A stretch of DNA of 64,000 nt, from assembly GCA_008477525.1 (NCBI GenBank), contig SPDT01000003.1, positions 1,736,001-1,800,000 of the forward strand, in the 5' to 3' direction. The position numbers and the translations under genes are program-made. The notes below the pieces were generated by a model that searched no databases, was not told the DNA's origin, and saw nothing but the letters and a program-made list of their open reading frames with translations. The first letter of the stretch is position 1. Each line of letters begins with the position of its first letter. This document shows positions 24,050 to 34,412 of this stretch, piece after piece. The DNA is from Hypomyces perniciosus (lineage: Eukaryota; Ascomycota; Sordariomycetes; Hypocreales; Hypocreaceae).

Positions 24050-26484
24050 GGTTTTGGATTGAGGCAATGCAAAAGAACTCAATGTCCGCAAATTAAGACA
24101 GATGGCTTGCAATTTTGAGATAGTACTGTTTTTCCCCTCAATGAGGAGGCGTACAGACAGGGCTTTATACTCTTTATAATTCTCGCAACATTAGTCATAC
24201 CATGACGCAAAGTTGGCAGTAAAGTGGATGAAACATGTTCGTATATGCATCGCATCTTTGAACCCGATGGATATTTAGCTGCGGATTGTAACAGTGGGGT
24301 TTAGTCCGTAGAGAGAGCATGCCACTCACCCGTATTTCTCGCTTCTCCTTCACTCACTGTGCGCACATTACGTGGCCAGCATGAGATGCTGCTAGCGGAA
24401 CAACTGCAAAGTTTTTCATATGTCAAACCATTGATTCATGCCTCGGAACTCGGGTACACAGGCTCACAGATTGGTATTTAGTCCTCGTACGTCATAAATT
24501 CAGAGGACCTCGCATACGGAGTAAAAGCGCTGAGGCTTCCTCATATCAAAGCAGACTGTTTTCGACACAGTATGGAAGAGTGCAGGGTAAACAAGAGGGC
24601 CAGGTTGGGATTGAGAAAATGAATAATCTAAATCTTTCCAACATTCCTCGCGTCGTATCTATGGTCTCTTTTCTTGCAGTTCCTGATTGCCTGCGCCTGG
24701 CTTGACTGTCTCTCATCTCTTGGCCCCATACGCCGTCTGTTCCTTTCTCCATCTTTGACGATAGACTAAGTCAAGGAATTGCTTAATACACTACACCGTA
24801 CTCTGCATCACCATGTCAGTAGAGGCCGAGTGTCAGTATTAATTCGACAGATATTACTGCAATTCAAACACCCATCACTATTTTATAGAATACTTCAGTT
24901 TTCGTTTAGTCTGATGCTGCTGATGAATGGGGCTTACCAGGCGGCCTCATCTAGTAAAACGGGTTGTTATAACTTCAAATCGGGACAGGGAGATTGACCC
25001 TGACCTCAATATGATGAACAAAAACAGCGGTTGCAATTTTAGTTAGGTACAAGCGTACTCAAACTGCCCTTATCCAACTGTTACCGAGCTCATCTGGTAA
25101 TTCATGATGCGAGTAACATTTGAGGTTGGAGTTACCTGAGAGCAGTTGAAGATATCGCCAAATTCCCACCAAAAACACGAAAGCGTTTAAAAGCCTTGCC
25201 ATAAACACTCATCTATTCTGGAATACAAGTTTCATCTAGTGTCCATAGAGAAGAAGCAACACACCAAACAAAAGGCGTGCTTATAAGCTTCTCTAGCCCC
25301 ATCAATGAAAGGATGGGTGCTTGATGGATGACCCCTTGTTAAATAAATATTTATGTTAGGGTAAGATTCAGGAGGGAAAATTATGGGGAACGTCTATCTC
25401 AGGTCAGCTATTGTGCTTTCATCCGGGCATCTCTGGCATAACGGCACAGCCCCAGGCTCGGCCCGTCCCGCACAAGACTGATGTCACAGGTCTCATGGAC
25501 AGTTATGCATGTGCGTAAGTTAACAGAGTCCATCACTTAGTTGTCTTCCTTTGGCGGCTTCCACGGCTTCGGATCACAATTAGTGATCTGGAATCCCGAT
25601 ATGCACATCAACGTCAAGGCGGAAAATTAGAGTGCACTGATTTGAGAGTTGAGACAGACACCCCGGTTGCCAAGTTGTCAGCTTGAGAAAGTCAAGAACA
25701 AACCACGAAAAGGTGCATGGGTCAGACCCATCGGATAGGTTCTCTTTCTTTTCATTCTTTTCCTCGCTTTTCTGAGATCCCTACTGATGTCTAGTGACTG
25801 CGCGTTGTACGGCAAAACTTACGAACTCATCTTATTGGCCAACATGGGAACCACATTCATTGGTGGCCACAATGATCTGGCTGAGATCAAAAGACGCCGG
25901 AATGCACTTATATAGGAATTTAGTCCGTCTTCTGAAGCTCAAGATGGATCACTGGAGCTTCTATGTCATCTCTTACAGCGAAATCCACTACATAGAATGA
26001 ATGTACATGGCCAGGATACATGGACTACGACATTGGTGAATTACAAACTATCTCGTTCAAACTACCACGATTTTCCTTTATGCAAAGCTGTCTCTGCTTG
26101 CGGCTGAATGTGATGTTTTAGGACGCTATCGATGTAATGATGCAGAAGCATAGTCGTGTCATAGATATATAATCCAGTCACCACTCGAGGCCCAAGTGAT
26201 TCCAGTTGGTCGAGTTCTAAGGTGTCTCCATTTCCTTGGCTCTGGATTTTATTGGAGTGGTTTTGACTCATGCCGCTGTCGTTGTGGTGGTGGTTTTCAA
26301 TGCGATCTCCCACATGAACTTTGCTTTGGCCGTCAGATCTCCAACAATGTTCCTAGCAGAGGTATCGCAGGAGCTATTAAGTCGCCGGGTGTTGCTGTTC
26401 AGCTCACCAGCATGATGGCTGATATTGATAGTTCCTGTGATCAGGCTGTGGCTATACCTATGCGTTCAGCTATTGTTACGTGAG
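24050..26484. other. Intergenic, with a short coding relic
   Basis: No intact gene is visible. From an ATG at 25787 an ORF reads MSSDCALYGKTYELIL and hits TAG after NALI, then stays open for about 60 more codons; it looks like a decayed gene fragment of unknown family. ORFs at 24546, 24779 and 26062 show no pattern. TACGGAGT occurs at about 24513. Confidence 0.4.
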
Positions 26485-26688
26485 CTGGGCGCTCCTACGC
26501 AGAGCAGCCTAGCGGCGCATTGCGATGCCTTCCACAAAGTCGTCAGCGGAGAGCCTTGCTACAACATATCCACTGCAGCCGGCATCTCTCTAATCAACCT
26601 TTTCGCCTATAATCCAGTCGTGGGCAACATTTGCAGCAGCCTCTGGCCCAATTTCATTGCCAAACTTGTACTCCTGGAGGCCGGTTGA
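26485..26688 (+). pseudogene. LysM domain fragment
   Basis: The frame encodes GAPTQSSLAAHCDAFHKVV followed by SGEPCYNISTAAGISL and FAYNPVVGNICSSLWPNF, the hallmark spacing of a fungal LysM module (CDxFHKVxSGDxCYxIxxxxGISLxxFxxWNPxVG..C..LWPxxYVCV). LysM modules bind chitin oligomers, and secreted LysM proteins mask chitin. No signal peptide or start codon can be joined to it, and the expected closing YVCV is replaced by IAKL before a stop, so I call it a remnant. Sequence 26196-26480 upstream is open in another frame and may be part of the same decayed gene. Confidence 0.65.
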
Positions 26689-27104
26689 TTATGTCTGTAT
26701 CGGGATTTTGTGAGCTCTTAGCATTGGTCTAAAGGGCAGTTGGATTAAGGAATACATGTCATTATATTAAGGGATTAATACAGAACGATGCAGCGAATCG
26801 GACTGATATGTCTAACTTGTTAAATCATACAAAAAGGAAATATAGAGAATCACATGTGAATGTCATCCTAGTTAGCGCTTATTGATGCCCGCGCGCGTAT
26901 GAGCTGTACCCATCGGCCCGATGGGTAGTAGTCGATTCTGCTTCGTACTTCGTATGGTGATTCATAATACATACGATCTGTATTACAAACCATCCTGGCA
27001 CTACGAAGTCTAATCCCATTTCGTGGGCTTTATAATATTGTGTCATAAATTAATAATAACGAATTTGGGCGGAGAGTGACTGAAATTTAATCAAGCTATT
27101 CAGC
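26689..27104. other. Intergenic, FAD monooxygenase upstream region
   Basis: No gene is visible. This is part of the 5' region of the monooxygenase at 27243. Confidence 0.5.
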
Positions 27105-27181
27105 TTGTCGCATGGCATATAAGGTCACTTATCCACACGCACAGTGTGTGGGCTTACATTTTGCTGGATCTCGGTCCGACA
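27105..27181 (-). repeat. SINE-like dispersed repeat, copy 1
   Basis: This stretch shares about 75 bp with 30940-31010, including CATATAAGGTCACTTATCC and the following CACACGCA block. It ends about 60 bp before the monooxygenase ATG, so it probably forms part of that promoter or 5' UTR. The tRNA-like head seen in the other copy is not preserved here. Confidence 0.6.
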
Positions 27182-27242
27182 AAGCTTCATCTTCTCTCCA
27201 AGCTCAACCTGCTAAGTGTTCAGTTCAGCAACACAGCATACA

Positions 27243-28418
27243 ATGGCCACCACCAAACCAATCCTAATCTCGGGCGGCGGCCTTGCATCATTGCTGCTAG
27301 CCCAGTCTCTGCGGCTATCAAAGATCCCCTTCAAGATCTTTGAGCGAGATGCGACATTTACATTTCGCGCGCAAGGGTACCGATTACGCTTATCGTCAGA
27401 AGGCCTCGACGCCGTCGAATCTGTCCTTGACGCCGAAACATGGCAGCGATTCTGGGATACTTGCGGTAAAACAGGTGGCAGTGGCTTTACTTCATTCAAC
27501 GCCGTGACTGGGGAGCAGACCGAGCACACGGTCGCCGAAACTCTGGCCTCTCGAGATGGCAAAATCGTGGGCATTGCTCGGGGAGACATGCGAAAGATCT
27601 TCGCAGAGGGCTGCGAGGAATATATTGAATGGGCCAAGCACGTCACGGGCTATGAACTTACCAATGACGGCGTGGTTGCCGTATTTGCTGACGGGACCAA
27701 GTCGATCGAAGGTTCCATGCTCATCGGCGGCGAGGGCATCTACTCCAAGGTCGCAAAGCAGCTCTCGGGTGGGAAACTCAAGGTCTACGACACGGGCGCA
27801 AGGGGTATCCACGGCCAAGCACCGACCACGGCATTCAGGGGCCTGGGCGAGGGTGTCTTTAGGCTGCAGGACAGCACTCGCCAGAGCGGGTCTATTTCCA
27901 TCATTACTAATGTCCGCCCTGGTGAGATGGACGAACCCGACATTGAATTTGGATGGACGATGGGCGGCCAACCAGGCGTGATCCAAGTCCCCAATGACGA
28001 TTACACCATCGTGGGCAAGCAAGCTGCAGACATCGCCAAGTCACTCGCGAAGGACTGGCACCCGCGCTTCAAGCCGCTCTTTGATCAGATGAACGAGGCG
28101 GAATCAGCCTTCTGGAAAATCACCTGTTCAACGCCATCAGGTGTGCCAGAATGGCCCAACGAGCCTCGCGTGACAGTCATCGGTGACGCTGTCCATTCGA
28201 TGACACCTGCAGGAGGCATTGGTGCGAACACTGCCGTTCGGGATTCTGCCTTGCTCGGGAGGTTATTACGCGAGGCTGGCGGCTACAAGCCCGGTGTCAC
28301 AGCCGCTTATGAGCAGGAGATGAGGATTTATGCCAGCGAGGCTGTTCATCAGAGTTATTCCACCGCCGTCAGCGCATTTGGCATTAGAATTAATGAAGAG
28401 ACTACTCCTACAGTGTAA
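27243..28418 (+). CDS. FAD-dependent monooxygenase
   Basis: A single-exon gene of 391 residues with ATG at 27243 (a GTG further upstream is in frame but not needed). The N-terminal nucleotide-binding loop ILISGGGLASLLLAQSLR is a variant of the usual GxGxxG, followed by the acidic end of strand 2 in KIFERD. The second FAD motif GDAVHSMTPAGGIGANTAVRD is intact near residue 315. The family is PHBH-type class A flavin monooxygenases, which hydroxylate or epoxidise aromatic and polyketide-like substrates with NAD(P)H and O2. The neighbours (SnoaL-like upstream, alpha/beta hydrolase downstream) would suit a small catabolic or secondary-metabolite set, but spacing is wide and co-regulation is not shown. 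Confidence 0.9.
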   Translation: MATTKPILISGGGLASLLLAQSLRLSKIPFKIFERDATFTFRAQGYRLRLSSEGLDAVESVLDAETWQRFWDTCGKTGGSGFTSFNAVTGEQTEHTVAETLASRDGKIVGIARGDMRKIFAEGCEEYIEWAKHVTGYELTNDGVVAVFADGTKSIEGSMLIGGEGIYSKVAKQLSGGKLKVYDTGARGIHGQAPTTAFRGLGEGVFRLQDSTRQSGSISIITNVRPGEMDEPDIEFGWTMGGQPGVIQVPNDDYTIVGKQAADIAKSLAKDWHPRFKPLFDQMNEAESAFWKITCSTPSGVPEWPNEPRVTVIGDAVHSMTPAGGIGANTAVRDSALLGRLLREAGGYKPGVTAAYEQEMRIYASEAVHQSYSTAVSAFGIRINEETTPTV

Positions 28419-28486
28419 TATAGAGGTATAGATTTATACTATATGACCGACAAGTGCTCTCGCTACCTAGACTAAGCACCTCATTG

Positions 28487-28696
<210 letters not shown>

Positions 28697-29448
28697 CCTT
28701 TAATACTAGTTTTTATCAACCTTTATTATTGCTATTCATTAACCTATCTTTATTATTGTTTTTCTTGTTCTTTTTAAATGGCGCTTCTACCTCTTCCTCT
28801 ATATATAGTACTACCGTCCAGCCAATTGGAAAGGCATTGACGTGTATGTTTTATCTTATGGCTCTTGAAGCCTAAGCCGGCAAAGACCGGCGTAACAGTA
28901 AAAGCCTGCCTACCAGGCAGATACAGGAGTTGCGGCGCTATTATTAACGTTATTTTGCTCTCTCCATCTACTCCGTATTTCGCGCCGGTTTTACGCACTG
29001 TTAGGAAACGTGTCGACTATTATATCATATCTTTAGGTAGCTCTCATAGCTTGTTTGTGGACGTGCTGATTCTGAGATCGGAGGGGGAAGCGGGGGAAGA
29101 AGAGGGGGCGGGGGAGGAGGCGTAGCAAAAACAAAGCTCCAAGTCCCGCGTCAGCCGCTGAAGAAAATGGTGTGAAAAGAGGAGAGAGATGCAGGTCAAT
29201 GGATGGTTGAGAAGACTGAGTTATGTGCATATCCCACAGGCGTTGTGGTTATCTATATAAGTTTTTTTTTTTCTTTTTTTGGTTCGTTTTGGATGCTTCT
29301 GAGCAAGAGGAGAGTAGAGGGAAAGAAAAAGATCGTCTAATCTGAGGCAGACACGGGCTGATTTCCAACTGGCATCTCCATTCCCGTATGCGTGTATGAG
29401 ATTAATACTGCTACCTACTTCAAGTATGCTAGCACCTAAGAGCTCAAG
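28697..29448. other. Intergenic between convergent genes
   Basis: No gene is visible. A purine-rich stretch lies at 29075-29125 and one ACTCCGTA at about 28968. Confidence 0.5.
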
Positions 29449-30298
29449 TTATGGATGGTTCTCCTTACATACAGCCTGGATAATCTCTACGATCTCATCA
29501 GGCTTCGAGAGGAACGGTGAATGACCAGTCACGACGCTGAAAGTCTGGAATGTTACTCCATACTTCTCCTTCGCGTACTGAACCATCATCTGCTGCGCTT
29601 CTAGTGTCACGATTTCGTCCTGTTCTGTGAAAACCCAAGTGCAAGGGACGTCTTTCCAGGTGGCGTGGGTAATGGGTTGGGTGAGGACTTCGGTTGCTTG
29701 AAGTGCCATGTATTGTTTCCAGTGTTCGCGTTCGGTAGCAGGGCAGTCAGAGTAGTAATGCTCATAGAATGGGGCGAGGTCGAAAACCGAGGTGCCGTTG
29801 GCCTATGCGGCATGCACTCATTAGCAAAGGATCTTGACGCTCTGAACCCGATGTCCCACAGACCTCAGTGAACGATGCCCTTGATGGCAGAGAACCACGC
29901 GTGCCGTAGAAGGTGAACACGCTTTCGCCCTCGTCAGGGAGGTATGCGGCCAGGAAGACCATGTGTGACACACCACCGCTGCGGCCGCACTTCTCTCGAT
30001 CGGCCTTTGTCAGGCCCTGCGCTGCTTCAATTGCCACTACTGACCCGAGCGAGTGCATGAGAATGACAATATCCTTCCCGGCATCAGCCAGTGTTTCTAT
30101 CTTCTCCCGCCAATAAAGGACATCGTCCTGAAAAACGTGCCCGGTCCTAACGGTAGCGAGACCATTCGAGGGATTGGTTCCGGCCACTGTGGCAAAGCCT
30201 GCGGCGTGAAGCCCAGTCTCAAGACGTTCCCAGTAGACCGCATTCCCATAACCACCACCGTGGACTAGGAGGATCGTTGGTGCCTCTTTGCTTGCCAT
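29449..30298 (-). CDS. Alpha/beta-hydrolase fold protein
   Basis: ATG at 30298. Exons 29864-30298 and 29449-29802 are split by a 61-bp intron (GTCTGT...CATAG, branch GCTAAT) and encode 262 residues. The N terminus TILLVHGGGYGNAVYW carries the oxyanion-hole loop. The nucleophile elbow is ILMHSLGSVVAIEAAQ (Ser in H-S-L-G-S). The catalytic acid probably lies in TEQDEIV and the catalytic His in TGHSPFLSKPDEI near the end. This is the AB-hydrolase_1/6 type that includes esterases and methylesterases. No signal peptide is seen, so it is likely cytosolic. The donor GTCTGT is weak, but the frame and both motif sets require this splice. Confidence 0.87.
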
Positions 30299-30941
30299 GC
30301 TGAAATTACGGGCCGGATTACAGATTGAAACGAATGAGTTACAAGATCGATAATTCTCGAGTAGAAATTGGGGAAAGGAACAATAATTTACGAGTAGATA
30401 TACCCGCGACTGTAGACCTTTGGGCACCGATTTAGTAGTTATTACCGAAGCCCCAGACGGAGATAGCCGTTAGTTGATGTTTTGCCTTGCACACAGAACT
30501 AACCTGAGCGGAATCCAAGGTGTGCTATGTATGTCAGCCCTGTTGAGTCTTGAGCCTCAAGTCCGTCACCTGACTGGATAACGGCCAACCAAATCGCCCA
30601 AATAACTGACCTGACACAGTGGCCCAAAACGAGAAGGATCAATGGCAGAAATCTCTGGGGTAGTGCGGAGAAACACGATGACGTGCCTTGAAGCTTGAGC
30701 CTTGATTTAGGCTAGGCTGGGCTGGGCTGGGCGAAGCCGGAAGATGGGAAGATGGGAAGATGGGAAGATGGGAAGGGTCATGAAGTTGATTGGTTGTAGC
30801 CGGGGCTCGGGTCGGGATAGATCGGAAAAGGCCACTGAACTGTTTGAGTGGGGGTCATATCTTAAAACGTATAGGAAGGAAAGATGATGACGGGGAGATC
30901 AGTTTTACATCAACAGAAATGTTTACACACAAGCTGTTGTT
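30299..30941. other. Hydrolase upstream region with short minisatellites
   Basis: No gene is visible. A run of GGCTG units (about 30710-30733) is followed by four to five GGAAGAT units (about 30739-30774). Confidence 0.6.
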
Positions 30942-31049
30942 GTCGCATTACATATAAGGTCACTTATCCACACGCATAGTGTAGGCTCACACTTTGCTAG
31001 ATTTGATCTGACAGCTGTGTTACAACTGCGCTCTACCAACAAGGCCCCC
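30942..31049 (-). repeat. SINE-like dispersed repeat with tRNA-like head, copy 2
   Basis: On the minus strand, 31049-30985 starts GGGGGCC, then TTGGTAGAGCGCAGTTG (A-box-like). Next comes a five-pair anticodon-type stem (CAGTT/AGCTG) around the loop GTAACAC, then a decayed B-box region. The body downstream is shared with 27105-27181. A tRNA head plus a shared unrelated body is how SINEs are built. I do not call it a functional tRNA because the acceptor and T stems do not close. Confidence 0.5.
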
Positions 31050-31342
31050 ATGAAGTGATGACAACAGCGAATTGACCGTGTTTTGCGCAACATCTCCATA
31101 TTTGTCTCCGAATTTATTGAGTCTATGGCGCCACATCTGAGCAACAATCCGATGTCAGGTCTAGCAGTCGGATGGAGATTATTGCTCGTCAATTGAGGTA
31201 TTCTATGATCAAGGATAAACTCCATATCTGGTCTGAGCCATGATGTCAAACTCAGTAATGGATTCATATCACTACAACACATTCTAACAGTTCTCCCTTC
31301 ATTCCTAACCATGGGCCCAATAAATGATGACCTGTGATTGAT
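31050..31342. other. Non-coding stretch beside DUF3435 relic
   Basis: A minus-strand ORF here shows no family pattern and probably continues decayed DNA downstream of the DUF3435 relic. Confidence 0.3.
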
Positions 31343-31562
31343 ACATGATCCTCTCATATAAATCATTGTTTCTAGATAACTTGGCCTTACTCGCCGATCC
31401 TCGTAGAGTACTTACATCCCGACGCTTTTCGAACTGAGCTATATTCTCTTTTCCAACATAAATAGGAATATCAGGATCTCGTCTTATGAGAACTTGACTC
31501 ATCAATGGAATCACTTCGTCAGTTTCGCCAGCACGGTTGCCGTATGCCACTGTCATGAGATT
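31343..31562 (-). pseudogene. DUF3435 (Starship-captain-type recombinase) relic
   Basis: The minus-strand frame reads NLMTVAYGNRAGETDEVIPL, then SQVLIRRDPDIPIYV, then FEKRRDVSTLR. This parallels the segment of the intact DUF3435 protein in this window, which reads AFGKLGKQDDALWSV, FLRRDPYAPLYL and FNERNDIKALR. The flanks lack the preceding recombinase core and the following helix-rich tail, so only about 73 codons are recognisable. It marks a second, older member of the family just left of the 5S cluster. Confidence 0.7.
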
Positions 31563-31986
31563 TTGTTCGAGAATTGTAGGGTAGGAGGAAAAGAGAGAAA
31601 CTTGGGATAGATTTTGTGACTTAGTAGAATATATACTTTCAATATTCACATGTAAGGCATTCTGTTTAGGACATAAATGGCATAGGAATGGCCCATTGAG
31701 GCAGGGCTTACCAAAGTACATATTAAAATAAGACGCAGCCAGGTATGCTAGGTGCTGTGTATAACTGGGGAGTGTCCAGTGCTTCGAACTCGCGATGCCA
31801 GGACCAGAGGTAGAAAACGGTTAAAGTACAATCCATCGTACCCAAACAGTCAATCCACAACAGACACGGAGTTCAGACGGGAAACAGAAAAACTTCAGCA
31901 CAAGTTCAATTTTCACACAAAATACCCCGTCCGCTCCCCCGGCTATTATATATTTTTGGTGTTTTTCTCGTCTAAGGAAGTCTTGG

Positions 31987-31994
31987 AATATAAG
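31987..31994 (+). promoter_or_regulatory. TATA-like element of 5S gene
   Basis: AATATAAG lies about 27 bp before the 5S start at 32017. The second intact 5S gene has ATATAATG at the same distance (36802-36809) and the split gene has GATATTAT near 32178. A TATA at about -27 is typical for filamentous-fungal 5S genes. Confidence 0.6.
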
Positions 31995-32016
31995 ACTTCG
32001 CAAGGGTGAATCTGGC

Positions 32017-32135
32017 ACATACGACCATATCTATTGGAATATACGGGATCCCGTCCGCTCTCCCATAGTCAAGCCAATAAGAGGCAGATTAGTAGTCAGG
32101 TGGGTGACCACTGGCGAACACCGGCTGTTGTATGT
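32017..32135 (+). rRNA. 5S ribosomal RNA
   Basis: 119 nt from ACATACGACC to GTTGTATGT, which pair as helix I, with the conserved GGTGGGTGACCAC loop E/helix region and CTTTTT after the end as RNA polymerase III terminator. It is identical over its whole length to 36830-36948. It differs from the commonest Aspergillus-type 5S in helices II-III but keeps the pairing (TCTATTGG with CCAATAAGA), so it is a sequence variant rather than a pseudogene. Confidence 0.95.
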
Positions 32136-32207
32136 CTTTTTGATGTTTCTTTTTGTTCGCTGTTGTGAGGTGGTGCTGATATTATGTGAGCTAAGAGCCT
32201 AACCACC

Positions 32208-32246
32208 ATATACGACCATATCTATTGGAATACACGGGATTCCGTC
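32208..32246 (+). pseudogene. 5S rRNA 5' half (nt 1-39)
   Basis: 36 of 39 positions match the intact gene from A(T/C)ATACGACC to CCGTC, then similarity stops abruptly. It starts 73 bp after the intact 5S gene, the same spacing as between the other fragment and gene (78 bp). It is therefore the left part of a former tandem 5S gene interrupted at nucleotide 39. Confidence 0.85.
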
Positions 32247-32440
32247 AAGCTCTTTTCTTGAGCTTAATCTCTTCCTTTTTGCACTCCAAGACTCCAAATT
32301 TGGAGTCATATGATTCCGTTTTGGGAGGCCAATAACGTCCTTCACTCACAATTAAAACGGAGCCAGCGCTTCCAAGACTAGACTATTTTTATACCTATAA
32401 AACATAGTTTATATCTATATCCCTAGCGTTTTTGTACCTA

Positions 32441-32846
32441 GTTTGTTGAGGGGGAAATGGGACACCCAAATACACGCATACACACACACGCGCGCGCGAA
32501 GACTAGTATAGAGCGCGGGAACCGCGCTGCTGATAGGACCACGAAGCCGTAATCGTATAACTTGATACTCAAAAAACACTGTGGATCATTTGACCATGAT
32601 GCCGGCAGCCAGAAGCAACTATTAGTCGCCTTTCTATGCCTCGGTGGCAGCAATAGCCACAGCTGGGGTCATGTATTGAAGGGGGAAGAGGGTTGATTGT
32701 ATTGAACTAAGTCTACCTGTTTATCTTTTATACCCATAGCTTTCCCTAATACAGTAGCTACCAAGTTAGGCAGTCAGTTCTTCTCTCGGGTAAGCAGGGG
32801 AAAAGAAATGCAAGTGCATTGGGCCCGTCAGTTACCCCCGACAAAC
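32441..32846. mobile_element. MITE-like TIR element, less altered copy
   Basis: 406 bp flanked by TA (32439-32440, 32847-32848), with ends GTTTGTTGAGGGGG and, inverted, GTTTGTCGGGGG. It is homologous to 6203-6600. It has no coding capacity. TG...CA ends also resemble an LTR, but the inverted repeat continues past them to the TA, which favours a Tc1/mariner-type MITE. It holds a (CA)n/(CG)n run near 32475-32498. Confidence 0.65.
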
Positions 32847-33029
32847 TAGCTAAGCAATTGGGTTTAAAGTTTTTAACTAACTTTAACAAAGAATGTTTTT
32901 CAAGTAATAAAAAGAGTTCATTAATAAAATAACGATATTAATAACTACATAATATAGTAAATTAATAAATTATAGTTAAAATTTTTATATTAAAATTAAT
33001 TTTAATATAATCAATCGTTAATTTACTAT
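32847..33029. other. AT-rich filler
   Basis: RIP-like AT-rich DNA without features between two repeats. Confidence 0.5.
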
Positions 33030-33360
33030 TTGTGGCGGAGCGCGGCACAGCTATGTGGAGCATAGAGAGAGAGTGAATGAAGCTTGATTCTACCTATCCA
33101 AGAGAATATGCCGTAGTGGCCTCGCTATATATACACATAGCTAACACAAAGAAGAAGCGGATTCCTTTGTCCAGCGAAACGTAGCGAACAGGGTCTAGAC
33201 CCCTGGCTCCTACCGACCTGTTGCCCACACGAGGCTGTTGTACCTAGATACAGAGTGGTCGTAAATAGTAATAAAAAAAAATAAAAAAAAGAAGAAGCGG
33301 AATACAGGCGCTTACAGCGCCTGCACAGCCGGACACATCGCTTACGCGATGTTTATGTCA
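33030..33360 (-). repeat. Dispersed repeat, copy B, carrying a nested insert
   Basis: Reverse-complement match to 22133-22312 at both ends, interrupted in the middle by the insert at 33162-33287. Shared blocks include CGCGGCACAGCTATGTGGAG near 33039 and ATCGCTTACGCGAT near 33337. Confidence 0.7.
33162..33287 (+). mobile_element. Short A-tailed retroposon (SINE-like) with 14-bp target duplication
   Basis: The 126-bp body starts TTCCTTTGTCCAGCG and ends in an A-rich tail (TAATAAAAAAAAATAAAA). It is bounded by the direct repeat AAAGAAGAAGCGGA at 33148-33161 and 33288-33301. The sister copy at 22133 lacks the body and has only one target stretch, so the insertion is confirmed by an empty site. 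The body can pair AACAGGGTC with GACCTGTT. No clear tRNA boxes are visible; it may be a novel SINE or a processed small RNA. Confidence 0.7.
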
Positions 33361-33638
33361 GCTCGTATCTGCTATATAAGCAGATATCTTGTCTTACATT
33401 CCCGCACTACGCCAGTCATCAAAATTATTTATATCGTATCATATTAACTCGTATACTAGTCTCCATTGACCGCAGAAGCGAGTTCTGGTTGATCCACGCC
33501 GCTTCGCCGCTCTTATCTTATGTCAGGCTCGGACCAGCTTAAATACTCCTCTCTTCCCTGTTAACTCTTTTCTTCTTTATCGCTTCTTTATTGCTTCTTA
33601 TATTCACTACTCGCTACTGTTCACTAATTCCATTCAGG
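33361..33638. promoter_or_regulatory. Upstream region of the DUF3431 gene
   Basis: No ORF. CTATATAAGC near 33372 is a possible TATA, but it is 260 bp from the ATG. The stretch 33540-33630 is pyrimidine-rich (CTCTTCC, TCTTCTTT), a usual feature of fungal transcription start regions. Confidence 0.4.
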
Positions 33639-34412
33639 ATGAAGACCATAGCGCTAATAGCACTCGCTCTCGCCCAGTCCGCCATGGCTGACATAGGCAT
33701 CGTCGTAGCGCGATACAAGGAGCCCCTTGAGCCTTGGGTGCCTGTCGCCAAGAATACATTTGTCTATGCAAAGGGTGGCATCCCCCAAGCCAAGGACTCG
33801 GTCCACCACGGCATCTTTCGATCCTACATGCCGTTGCCTAACATTGGTCGCGAGGGACACACCTACCTGACCCACATCACTCGCCACTACGACGACCTGC
33901 AAGAGATCATGATCTTCTCACAAGCGGACCCCTTCGATCTGCTCAACCCCATCGTCAACACCACGGAGCAAATGGTCAGAATCGCAGAGAAGGTGCATAA
34001 AGACGAGATCAACCCCTTTAACCCATCCCTCTGGCACGACACGGACGACTGGTCCAAGATCAACTGGACCGATCCCAAAGAGTCTCTCTGGATAACCGCA
34101 AGCCAGCTCAAGTCCCTCGTCTACGCGCCTTACACCCCCGCCGACTTTTGGTCGCTTGTCTTTGGTAAATGCGAGCACCCTCCTGCCATCAGGTCCAACC
34201 ACGGAGGTACCTTTGCGGTGCGCCGCGAGACAATCCGGAGCCAGCCGCTCGAGGTGTATAAGAGGGCGCTGCAGGAGTTTGAAAATGCCAACGTCGTGAA
34301 CCCTGAAATAGGCTTCTTCTGGGAGAGGTTCTGGGCACCGTGCTTTTCAAAAAGGTACTATTTGGTTAATACTCCTGGATATGTCACGGCACCAACCAAG
34401 ACGCGATATTGA
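33639..34412 (+). CDS. DUF3431 secreted protein, C terminus replaced by a repeat
   Basis: One exon, ATG at 33639, 257 residues. The start MKTIALIALALAQSAMA is a signal peptide. The mature part opens DIGIVVARYKEPLEPWVPV and holds HYDDLQEIMIFSQADPFD and the late motif EIGFFWERFWAPCF, all typical of DUF3431, a fungal family of unknown function proposed to resemble glycosyltransferases. The last nine residues (from VTAPTKTRY) and the stop lie inside a dispersed LTR-like repeat starting at 34382, so the original end was lost by insertion. The core domain seems complete, so the protein may still fold. It lies within the 5S-inserted element and may be cargo. Confidence 0.85.
   Translation: MKTIALIALALAQSAMADIGIVVARYKEPLEPWVPVAKNTFVYAKGGIPQAKDSVHHGIFRSYMPLPNIGREGHTYLTHITRHYDDLQEIMIFSQADPFDLLNPIVNTTEQMVRIAEKVHKDEINPFNPSLWHDTDDWSKINWTDPKESLWITASQLKSLVYAPYTPADFWSLVFGKCEHPPAIRSNHGGTFAVRRETIRSQPLEVYKRALQEFENANVVNPEIGFFWERFWAPCFSKRYYLVNTPGYVTAPTKTRY

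Noticed and set aside
27492..28022. 176-codon minus-strand ORF
   Set aside because: Antisense to the clearly coding FAD monooxygenase; no family pattern.
30985..31049. Functional tRNA-Val gene (minus strand)
   Set aside because: The anticodon-type stem fits, but acceptor and T stems do not close and the B box is decayed; treated as a SINE head.
32444..32843. Solo LTR with TGTTGA...CGACA ends
   Set aside because: The inverted repeat continues outward to flanking TA in both copies, which fits a TIR element better; not fully excluded.
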